Source: Rivibacter subsaxonicus
Lineage (GTDB): Bacteria > Pseudomonadota > Gammaproteobacteria > Burkholderiales > Burkholderiaceae_C
NCBI RefSeq assembly: GCF_004217215.1
Contig: NZ_SHKP01000004.1
Location: 404,829-468,828, forward strand
Direction of reading: 5' to 3'
Length of the DNA stretch: 64,000 nucleotides
A program made the position numbers and the translations under genes. The notes under the pieces were generated by a model. That model was given only the letters and a program-made list of their open reading frames with translations. It was not told the DNA's origin and did not search any database. This document shows, piece by piece, positions 56,130 through 62,977 of this stretch; the stretch's first letter is position 1; each line of letters starts with the position of its first letter.

Positions 56130-57380
56130 TCAGGTGGCTCGCAACAGGTCTAGCAGGCTGCGTGCCACCACCTTGGTCGCGCGCCGCAGGTCTTCCAGCA
56201 CCAGGTGCTCGTCGGCGCGCTTGGCGTTGCTCTCTAGCACCGTGCGCGGGCCGGCGCCGTAGATCACGCCGGGAATGCCCCGCTCGGCGAACAGCCGCAC
56301 GTCGGTGTAGAGCGGCGTGCCGACGGCCGGGATCGGCTCGCCGAAGATGGCCTCGCCGTGGCGCTGGATCGCCTCGACCAGCGGCTTGTTGCCGGGCAGC
56401 GGTTGCATCGAACGCGCCAGTAGCAGGCGACGGATGTCGACGCCGATGCCGGGCCGCGTCGCCGCGGCCTCGGCGATCACGCGGCGGAGCTCGGCCTCGA
56501 CCGCGACCGGGTCCTCCTCCGGGATCATGCGGCGGTCGAGCCTGAGCACTACCTTGCCGGGCACCACGTTGGTGTTGGTGCCGCCCTCGATGCGCCCCAC
56601 GTTGAGGTAGGGGTGCGTGATTCCGGGCACCTGCGAGCGGACCTGCTTGTAGAGCGTGTTCTGCGCGTAGAGCGCGTTGAGGATCGCGACCGCGCCCTGC
56701 AGCGCGTCGACCCCGGTGTCGGGAATGGCGGCATGCGCCATCCGGCCGTTGACCGTGAGCTCCATCTGCAGGCAGCCGTTGTGGGCCGTGACCACCTGGT
56801 AGCTGAAGCCGGCGGCGAGCAGCAGGTCGGGCTTGGTGAGTCCGCGTTCGAGCAGCCAGCCGGGGCCGAGTTCGCCGCCGAACTCCTCGTCGTAGGTGAA
56901 CAGCAGGTCGATGCCGCCGCGCAGTGGCGCGCCAAGCGATTCGAGCGCGCGCAGCGCGAAGCTGTAGCTCGCGAAGTCGCTCTTGCTGACCGCTGCGGCA
57001 CGGCCGTAGAGCTTGCCGTCAGAGATCTCGCCGCCGTAGGGATCGAAGCTCCAGCCCTCGCCGGGCGGCACCACGTCGCCATGTGCGTTGAGACCGATGA
57101 CCGGGCCGCCGGCACCGTAGCGGCGGCGGGCGACGAGGTTGGTGATCGAGCCCATGCCGGCGGCCTGCACCTCGGCCTGCGGCACCGGGTACGAATCGAC
57201 CGCGATGCCCATGCCGGCCAGCAGCTCGGCGCTGCGCTCGGCATGCGGCGCGTTGTTGCCGGGCGGGGTGTCGGTCGGCACCCGTACCAGCGCCTGCAGG
57301 AAGCGGACTTCCTCGTCGAAGTGGGTGTCGATCCAGGCGTCGAGGCGGGCGTAGAGCTCGTGGTTGCTGTCGCTGTTCAT
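56130..57380 (-). CDS. M20-family amidohydrolase-like protein with several metal ligands replaced
   Basis: A 416-residue ArgE/DapE-like protein. Conserved: LNAHGDVVPPGEGWSFDP (His, Asp), YDEEFGGE (catalytic Glu) and the dimer-domain His in GRMAHAAIPD. Changed: the bridging-Asp motif GxSDMKGG reads GRAAAVSKSDF; the EPT ligand segment reads AGFSYQ; the final His of the HxxxE motif is Lys (AKRADEH). It may use one metal, another chemistry, or be non-catalytic. ATG 57380 overlaps the uraD-allC stop (ATGA), and the ABC genes follow 22 bp later. The name ArgE would be misleading. Confidence 0.85.
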   Translation of the reverse strand: MNSDSNHELYARLDAWIDTHFDEEVRFLQALVRVPTDTPPGNNAPHAERSAELLAGMGIAVDSYPVPQAEVQAAGMGSITNLVARRRYGAGGPVIGLNAHGDVVPPGEGWSFDPYGGEISDGKLYGRAAAVSKSDFASYSFALRALESLGAPLRGGIDLLFTYDEEFGGELGPGWLLERGLTKPDLLLAAGFSYQVVTAHNGCLQMELTVNGRMAHAAIPDTGVDALQGAVAILNALYAQNTLYKQVRSQVPGITHPYLNVGRIEGGTNTNVVPGKVVLRLDRRMIPEEDPVAVEAELRRVIAEAAATRPGIGVDIRRLLLARSMQPLPGNKPLVEAIQRHGEAIFGEPIPAVGTPLYTDVRLFAERGIPGVIYGAGPRTVLESNAKRADEHLVLEDLRRATKVVARSLLDLLRAT

Positions 57381-59170
57381 GCTTGTTCTCGTGCCAGATC
57401 ATCGAGCAGCGCCGCGAAGGCCCGCACCGAGAGATCGATGTCGTCGCTGGTGCTCGATTCGAGCGGGTTGTGGCTGATGCCGCCGTTGAGGCCGCGCACG
57501 AACAGCATGGCCTGCGGCATCGCCTCGTGAAGCTTCATCGCGTCATGCCCGGCGCCGCTGGGCATGCGGTGCAGCGGCAGCGCCAGCGACTCGACCGCGC
57601 GCTCCCAGCGCTGCTGCCAGGCGGGGGCGCTCGGTGCGGCGCTGGCCCGCATGATCTCGGTCAGCGTGAAGTTCAGGCCGCGCCGCTCGCAGATCGCGGC
57701 CAGTTCGGCGCGCACGTCGGCGGCCAGCGCGTCGCGCACCGGGTTGGTGGTCGAGCGCAGGTCGAGGCTGAAGCGGCAGCGGCCCGGCACGACGTTGATC
57801 GAGCCGTTCGGCACCTCGAGCTGGCCGACGGTGCCGACGCAGCTGCCGCCGCTGTTGCCATCGACTCGGCCGGCGCGCTTCTCGACGTAGAGCGCCAGCT
57901 CGGCGACCGCGGTCGCGGCATCGCGGCGACGGTCCATCGGCGTGGTGCCGGCATGGCTGGCCACGCCCTGCACCTCGCCGAGGTAGCGCAGGCTGCCGTT
58001 GATCGAGGTCACGATGCCCAGCGGCAGGTCGATCTCGTTGAGCACCGGACCCTGCTCGATGTGAACCTCGACGAAGCCGAGGTAGCGCGCCGGGTCGCGC
58101 CGCAGCGCGGCGATGGCGTCAAGCGTGGCCGGATGGCCGGCGGCGCGCATCGCGTCGGCGAGCGCGATGCCGTCGGCGTCCAGCTGCGTCATCCAGGCCG
58201 GATCGAAGCCGCCGACCAGCGCGCCCGAGCCGAGGAAGGTGGCGGGGTAGCGCTGGCCTTCCTCCTCGGCGAAGCCGACGACCTCGAGGCCGAAGGGCAG
58301 GCGCCGGCCGGCGCGCGCGAGCTGCTGCACGCAGGCCATCGGCACGAAGATGCCGAGCCGGCCGTCGTACTTGCCGCCGTTGCGCACGGTGTCGAAATGC
58401 GATCCGGTGAGCAACCGCTTCGACGACGGATCGGCGCCGTGATAGACCCCGACGACGTTGCCGACCGCGTCGACGCGTGCCTCATCGAAGCCGCATTCCC
58501 GCATCCACGCCTCGATCTGACGCGCGCATGCCTGGTGCGCCTCGGTGAGGTAGGTCACGGTGAGTTCGCCGCGCTCCAGGTAGCCGGGGTCGCTGTGCAC
58601 CGCGAGCTGCTCGCACCAGTCCCAGACCTGGTTGCCGAGCGCGGGCTCGACGCCGAACTTGTCGTTCAGCCGCAGTTCGGCGATGCGGTCGATGTGGCGC
58701 AGGCATTCGGCGAACTCGAGATCGGGCCGGCTGTGCAGGCGGCGCTCGAAGGTGGCGATGATCTGGTCCCGCGTCAGGCCGGCACCGCGCGGGCCGCGCA
58801 CCGCGAGGATGAAGGGCCAGCCGAATTTCGCGTTGTAGTCGGCGTTGAGCTGCTGCAGCCGGGCGAACTCCTCGGCGCTGCAGGCGGTCAGGCCCGAGGC
58901 GGTCTGCTCGTTCGTGCTCTCGGCTGTGAGGCTCTGGCTGACCATCGCCTTGCCGGCCAGCTCGGGGTGGGCGCGGATCAGGCCGAGCTGGGCCTCGCGC
59001 GGCGCTTCGCGCACCGCGCGTACCAGCGCGTGCTTGAGCTGCGCGAGCGAGGCGAAGGGGCGACGCGCGGCCGCGGCGCGCGCGATCCAGGGCGAGTGTT
59101 CGTAGGTGCCGGCCAGCAGCGCGACGAACTCGTCGGCACCGGCGGCGTTGATCTGGGCGAGGGTCGGCAT
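57377..59170 (-). CDS. fusion of OHCU decarboxylase (UraD) and allantoate amidohydrolase (AllC)
   Basis: A 597-residue two-domain protein. Residues 1-170 are an OHCU decarboxylase: PWIARAAAARRPF, the catalytic-type LIRAHPELAGK and KFGWPFILAVRG. Residues 180-597 are an M20 allantoate/ureido amidohydrolase: GSHFDTVRNGGKYDGRLG (His, bridging Asp), AEEEGQRYPATFLGS, FVEVHIEQGPVL and HNPLES. It would make (S)-allantoin from OHCU and later convert allantoate, skipping the puuE step between. The start at 59170 is 10 bp after puuE; an upstream reading adds 29 unconserved residues. Confidence 0.93.
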   Translation of the reverse strand: MPTLAQINAAGADEFVALLAGTYEHSPWIARAAAARRPFASLAQLKHALVRAVREAPREAQLGLIRAHPELAGKAMVSQSLTAESTNEQTASGLTACSAEEFARLQQLNADYNAKFGWPFILAVRGPRGAGLTRDQIIATFERRLHSRPDLEFAECLRHIDRIAELRLNDKFGVEPALGNQVWDWCEQLAVHSDPGYLERGELTVTYLTEAHQACARQIEAWMRECGFDEARVDAVGNVVGVYHGADPSSKRLLTGSHFDTVRNGGKYDGRLGIFVPMACVQQLARAGRRLPFGLEVVGFAEEEGQRYPATFLGSGALVGGFDPAWMTQLDADGIALADAMRAAGHPATLDAIAALRRDPARYLGFVEVHIEQGPVLNEIDLPLGIVTSINGSLRYLGEVQGVASHAGTTPMDRRRDAATAVAELALYVEKRAGRVDGNSGGSCVGTVGQLEVPNGSINVVPGRCRFSLDLRSTTNPVRDALAADVRAELAAICERRGLNFTLTEIMRASAAPSAPAWQQRWERAVESLALPLHRMPSGAGHDAMKLHEAMPQAMLFVRGLNGGISHNPLESSTSDDIDLSVRAFAALLDDLAREQA

Positions 59171-59180
59171 GGTGGCGAAC

Positions 59181-60146
59181 TCAGGGCTTGGGCGCGACGA
59201 AGGGATGCTCGCGGCGCCAGTGGCGCGCGATGTCGATGCGGCGGCAGACCCAGACACGGTCGTGCGCCGCCACGTGATCGAGGAACTTCTGCAGCCCGCG
59301 CATGCGCCCGGGCCGGCCGAGCAGGCGGCAGTGCATGCCCACGCTCATCATGCGCGGCCGCTCGGCGCCCTCGGCGTAGAGAACGTCGAAGCTGTCGCGC
59401 AGGTACTCGAAGAAGTCGTCGCCGGTGTTGAAACCCTGCGGCGTGGCAAAGCGCATGTCGTTGGCGTCGAGGGTGTAGGGCACGATCAGTTGCTGGGTGC
59501 TGCCGCCTGTCTTGTGACCATTCGACAGCGGCACTTCCATCCAGAACGGCAGGTCGTCGCCGTAGTAGTCGCTGTCGTACTCGTAGCCACCTTGCTCGGC
59601 GACGAGGCGCCGGGTGTTGGGGCTGTCGCGGCCGGTGTACCAGCCCAGCGGCCACTGGCCGCGGGTGAGGTTCTGCAGGATCTCGGTGCCGATGCGGATG
59701 TGCTCGCGCTCGACCACCTCGTTGACGTTCTGGTAGTGGATCCAGCGCCAGCCGTGGCAGGCGATCTCGTGCTGCAACTCGAGCAGCGCCTCGGTCAGCT
59801 CGAGGTGGCGCTGCAGCGCCATCGAGACGCCGAACACGGTGAGCGGCAGGCCGCGCCGCTCGAACTCGCGCAGGATGCGCCAGACGCCCACGCGCGAGCC
59901 GTACTCGTAGATCGACTCCATGCTCATGTGGCGCGCCGGGTAGCTCTCGGCGCCGATGATCTCGGAGAGAAAGCGCTCGCTGCCCTCGTCGCCGTGCAGC
60001 ACGTTGTTCTCGGCGCCTTCCTCGTAGTTCAGCACGAACTGCAGCGCGATGCGCGCGTTGCCGGGCCAGCGCGCCTCGGGCAGGTCGCGGCCGTAGCCGT
60101 GGAGGTCGCGCGGGTAGGCCGCGCCGGAGCGGAAGACGGTGGTCAT
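59181..60146 (-). CDS. puuE: allantoinase PuuE (polysaccharide-deacetylase fold)
   Basis: A 321-residue cofactor-light allantoinase. RDLHGYGRDLPEARWPGNARIALQFVLNYEEGAE (residues 13-46), EIACHGWRWIHYQ and WYTGRDSPNTRRLV are the PuuE signature, distinct from amidohydrolase-type allantoinases. It opens the allantoin ring to allantoate, the substrate of the next gene's AllC domain. It heads the minus-strand purine operon. The upstream 262 bp holds an inverted-repeat element instead of an obvious GntR operator. Confidence 0.95.
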   Translation of the reverse strand: MTTVFRSGAAYPRDLHGYGRDLPEARWPGNARIALQFVLNYEEGAENNVLHGDEGSERFLSEIIGAESYPARHMSMESIYEYGSRVGVWRILREFERRGLPLTVFGVSMALQRHLELTEALLELQHEIACHGWRWIHYQNVNEVVEREHIRIGTEILQNLTRGQWPLGWYTGRDSPNTRRLVAEQGGYEYDSDYYGDDLPFWMEVPLSNGHKTGGSTQQLIVPYTLDANDMRFATPQGFNTGDDFFEYLRDSFDVLYAEGAERPRMMSVGMHCRLLGRPGRMRGLQKFLDHVAAHDRVWVCRRIDIARHWRREHPFVAPKP

Positions 60147-60179
60147 GGGGTTCGGAGCCTTCGGTTGTCAGGCGCTCAG

Positions 60180-60440
60180 GGCCTGCTAACGCTACCGGGG
60201 GGCTCGCGCCCGGGCCGCGCGGGCCGCAGGGGTAGGCGCGAGGGAGGACGCGTGCTCATGCACGCTACGACCGAGCAACGCCGCCCCGCGGCCCGCGCGA
60301 CCCGGGCCTGAAGGGTGATCCCAGGAAACTGCGGCCCTCCGCGTTGCAAAGCTCGCCGGGGGCCGACCCCAGCTGCGCTTTGCGCCTTGATGGCCTTTGT
60401 TTCCTGGGTCACGCGAGCCCCCCGGTAGCGTTAACAGACC
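60180..60440. repeat. MITE-like element with about 29-bp terminal inverted repeats
   Basis: The left arm (60180-60208) and right arm (60412-60440) are inverted copies. The inner 22 bp (60187-60208 and 60412-60433; cores TAACGCTACCGG and CCGGTAGCGTTA) are identical, and the outer 7 differ at two positions. Inside lies a second inverted pair CCCAGGAAA/TTTCCTGGG next to the right arm. No transposase is encoded. A 78-codon ORF across it looks spurious. The right arm contains the last codons and stop of the GntR gene. Confidence 0.7.
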
Positions 60441-61167
60441 CTAACGCCTCGGCGAGGTCGGGCACGCGCGGGTGCAGGCGCAGGTTCTGCTCCACATGCT
60501 CGAGGTGCTCGTTCATCAGCCGCAGCGCCGCGCGGGCGTCGCGTTTCTCGAGGGCGTCGACGATCGCCACATGCTCGGCATAGGAGGCCTCGGCCGAATG
60601 CGCCGACTGGTACATCAGCGAGATCAGCGAGGAGCGCGACAGCAGGTCGGCTACCAGGTCCGCCAGCGTCTCGTTGCCGAACATCCGCGCCAGCACCACG
60701 TGGAAGTCGGCCAGCAGCCGGGTGCGGCCCGAGACGTCGGTGCGCTGCACCGCGTTGCGTTCGTCGCGCAAGTGGGTGCGCAGCTCGGCGACCTGGGCCG
60801 GCGTGATGCTCTGCGCCAGCCGCTGCACCAGCGCCGACTCGATCAGGTTGCGCACCTCGAAGACCTGGCGCGCTTCCTCGACGCTCGGCGTGGCCACAAA
60901 CGCGCCGCGGGCCGGCGTCAGCGTCACCAGCTTGTCGCGGCTCAACTGGTTGAGCGCCTGCCGCACCAGCGTGCGCGAGACCTTGAAGATGTCGGCCAGC
61001 TTCTGCTCGCCTAGCTTGGTGCCGGGCATCAGCCGGCGCTCGACGATCGCGGTGGTGATCGAGTCGACGATGCGCTCGGTCGATGTCTGCGCGGCCGCTG
61101 GCTCGGCGGCGCGCTTGCGGGCCGTGGGCGGTCGGGCGGGGGTGGGGGCGGGGCGGCGCGCTGTCAT
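60409..61167 (-). CDS. GntR-family regulator (FCD subgroup) of the purine genes
   Basis: A 252-residue regulator. An Arg/Ala/Pro-rich lead (about 30 residues) precedes the winged helix (GTKLGEQKLADIFKVSRTLVRQALNQLSRDKLV). The helical FCD effector domain follows (about 110-240), with EVRNLIESALVQRLA and the metal-type His residues near DFHVVLARMF and HVAIVDAL. The divergent uraH gene and the shared TGTATACA sites suggest it controls uraH, puuD and itself in response to a purine intermediate. The C-terminal VNATGGLA is encoded by the arm of the adjacent repeat. Confidence 0.9.
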   Translation of the reverse strand: MTARRPAPTPARPPTARKRAAEPAAAQTSTERIVDSITTAIVERRLMPGTKLGEQKLADIFKVSRTLVRQALNQLSRDKLVTLTPARGAFVATPSVEEARQVFEVRNLIESALVQRLAQSITPAQVAELRTHLRDERNAVQRTDVSGRTRLLADFHVVLARMFGNETLADLVADLLSRSSLISLMYQSAHSAEASYAEHVAIVDALEKRDARAALRLMNEHLEHVEQNLRLHPRVPDLAEALGSVNATGGLA

Positions 61168-61197
61168 TGTTGTAGCGAAAGTGCTTGTCTTGCACAG

Positions 61198-61220
61198 GCA
61201 ACTGTATACACTTTGGCTGC
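61198..61220 (+). promoter_or_regulatory. GntR-type operator between gntR and uraH
   Basis: The perfect palindrome TGTATACA (61203-61210) is followed by CTTTGGCTGCA. The same TGTATACACTTTG-GCTGCA string, with one base deleted, occurs upstream of puuD (61646-61663). GTATAC-centred palindromes are common for FCD-type GntR regulators. The site is 41 bp before the uraH start and 36 bp before the gntR start. Confidence 0.7.
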
Positions 61221-61250
61221 AGAATCAACCCCGACCGACGAGGACCAGCG

Positions 61251-61604
61251 ATGGGCAAGCTCACCACCCACGTGCTCGACACCATGCATGGCGGCCCGGC
61301 GGCCGGGATGAGCGTCGAACTGCTGCGACTGGGCGAGGCCGGCCCGCAGTCGATCAAGCGCATCACGCTCAACCACGACGGCCGCGCCGATGCGCCGTTG
61401 CTCGAGGGTGCCGAGCTGAAGGCGGGCCGCTACCGGCTCGTGTTCGAGGTCGAGGCCTATTTCCGCGGACGCGGCGTGGTGCTGCCGGAGCCAGCCTTTT
61501 TGGGCGCGGTGCCGCTCGACTTCGGCATTGCCGACACCGGATCGCACTACCACGTGCCCCTGCTCGCGAGCCCCTGGGCCTACTCCACCTACCGCGGGTC
61601 CTAG
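61251..61604 (+). CDS. uraH: 5-hydroxyisourate hydrolase (transthyretin-like)
   Basis: A 117-residue enzyme that hydrolyses 5-hydroxyisourate to OHCU. The N-terminal THVLDTMHGGPAAGM (catalytic His) and the C-terminal YHVPLLASPWAYSTYRGS carry the HIUase signature, ending in the diagnostic YRGS. The ATG at 61251 follows GAGGACCAGCG and starts the conserved GKLTTHVLD; an upstream start at 61185 lies in the promoter. It is followed by puuD in the same direction after 154 bp. Confidence 0.96.
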   Translation: MGKLTTHVLDTMHGGPAAGMSVELLRLGEAGPQSIKRITLNHDGRADAPLLEGAELKAGRYRLVFEVEAYFRGRGVVLPEPAFLGAVPLDFGIADTGSHYHVPLLASPWAYSTYRGS

Positions 61605-61645
61605 GGTTTGCTTGAGTTCGTTTCGACTTGAAGTGCGCGCCAAGG

Positions 61646-61663
61646 TGTATACACTTTGCTGCA
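61646..61663 (+). promoter_or_regulatory. second GntR-type operator, upstream of puuD
   Basis: TGTATACACTTTGCTGCA (61646-61663) repeats the palindrome and flank seen upstream of uraH, with one base fewer between CTTTG and CTGCA. It lies 95 bp before the puuD start, suggesting that puuD has its own promoter under the same regulator. Confidence 0.7.
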
Positions 61664-61710
61664 CACGACCCGGTCGCCGCGGCGCCCCGCAAGGGACGCG
61701 ACCGATCCGT

Positions 61711-61739
61711 CACCTCACAGTGCCCGCCGTGGTGAGGTG
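61711..61739 (+). promoter_or_regulatory. hairpin in the puuD leader
   Basis: Perfect 8-bp arms CACCTCAC (61711-61718) and GTGAGGTG (61732-61739) enclose a 13-base loop, 19 bp before the puuD ATG. No T-run follows. It may be an mRNA structure or a protein site; the role is unknown. Confidence 0.4.
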
Positions 61740-61758
61740 AAACCGTAGCGACGATCGC

Positions 61759-62958
61759 ATGGACACCTACCTGCTCGACTGGGCCAATCTGCTGCTGCGC
61801 TGGGCGCACGTGATCGTCGCGATCGCGTGGATCGGCTCCTCGTTCTACTTCGTCTTCCTCGACAACAGCCTGACGGCGCCGACCGACCCGGCGCTCAAGG
61901 ACAAGGGCGTCAACGGCGAGTTGTGGGCGGTGCACGGCGGCGGCTTCTACCACCCGCAGAAGTACATGGTGGCGCCAAAGTCGCTGCCCGAGAACCTGCA
62001 CTGGTTCTACTGGGAGAGTTACTCGACCTGGCTCACCGGCTTCGGGCTGTTCACGGTGCTCTACCTGTGGAACGCCGGCACCTTCCTGGTCGACAAGAGC
62101 GTGTTCGCCTGGAGCCCGGGCGCGGCGATCGCGGCGGCGCTGGCCTTCCTCGCCGTGTTCTGGCTGGCCTACGACGCGATCTGCCGCACGCTGGGCCAGA
62201 AGCCCAACGGCGACCGCAATGTCGCGCTGCTGACAACGCTGCTGGTGGTCCTTGCGTCATGGCTGGCCTGCCACCTGTTCGCCGGCCGCGCCGCCTTTTT
62301 GCTGGTGGGCGCGATGATCGCGACGGCGATGAGCGCCAACGTCTTCTTCTGGATCATTCCGGGCCAGCGCACGGTGATCAAGCAGATGAAGGCGGGCGAG
62401 CCGGTCGATCCGGTGCACGGCCAGCGCGCCAAGCAGCGCAGCGTGCACAACACCTACTTCACGCTGCCGGTGCTGGTGGCGATGCTCAGCAACCACTACG
62501 GTTTTCTCTACACCGGCCCGCACAACTGGATCGTGCTGGTGGCGATCATGGCCGCCGGCGCGCTGATCCGCCACAGCTTCGTCGCCCGTCACAAGGCGCT
62601 GGTCGCCGGCAAGCGGGTGCCGTGGGAGTACGCCACGGTGGGCACGCTGGCGATCGTCGCGCTGGTGGCGTGGCTGCGGCCGGCGCCTGTGGCGGCCGTG
62701 GCCGCCGGCACGCCGGCTCCGAGCTTCGCCCAGGTCCAGGCTGTCGTCGAGCAGCGCTGCGTGCTGTGCCACGGCGCGCAGGTGCAGAACAAGAACGTCG
62801 CGCTGCACACGCCGGCGCTGGTCGAGCAGCATGCCCAGGCGATCTACCAGCAGGCGGTGGTGCTCAAGCTGATGCCGATGGGCAACGCCACCCAGATGAC
62901 CGACGAGGAGCGCCTGCTCCTCAAGCGCTGGTTCGAGGCCGGCGCCACCACCCGTTGA
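61759..62958 (+). CDS. puuD: urate hydroxylase PuuD with C-terminal cytochrome c domain
   Basis: A 399-residue integral membrane protein. The N-terminal DUF989 membrane domain (about residues 1-310, eight or so helices) carries RWAHVIVAIAWIGSSFYFVFLDNSL and the conserved HGGGFYHPQKY. The C-terminal cytochrome c domain has CVLCH (about residues 334-338) and a distal Met candidate in LMPMGNATQM. This matches PuuD, which oxidises urate to 5-hydroxyisourate and passes electrons to the respiratory chain. Its substrate and product fit the flanking permease and uraH. Confidence 0.95.
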   Translation: MDTYLLDWANLLLRWAHVIVAIAWIGSSFYFVFLDNSLTAPTDPALKDKGVNGELWAVHGGGFYHPQKYMVAPKSLPENLHWFYWESYSTWLTGFGLFTVLYLWNAGTFLVDKSVFAWSPGAAIAAALAFLAVFWLAYDAICRTLGQKPNGDRNVALLTTLLVVLASWLACHLFAGRAAFLLVGAMIATAMSANVFFWIIPGQRTVIKQMKAGEPVDPVHGQRAKQRSVHNTYFTLPVLVAMLSNHYGFLYTGPHNWIVLVAIMAAGALIRHSFVARHKALVAGKRVPWEYATVGTLAIVALVAWLRPAPVAAVAAGTPAPSFAQVQAVVEQRCVLCHGAQVQNKNVALHTPALVEQHAQAIYQQAVVLKLMPMGNATQMTDEERLLLKRWFEAGATTR

Positions 62959-62977
62959 TCGCCCTCCAGGAGACGAC

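Noticed and set aside
56130-57380. Naming the M20 gene argE or dapE
   Set aside because: Key metal ligands of ArgE/DapE are replaced and the context is purine degradation and transport, so the biosynthetic names are not supported.
60176-60412. A 78-codon minus-strand ORF inside the repeat next to gntR
   Set aside because: It coincides with the inverted-repeat element, has no ribosome site and reads Arg/Pro/Gly-rich repeat sequence.
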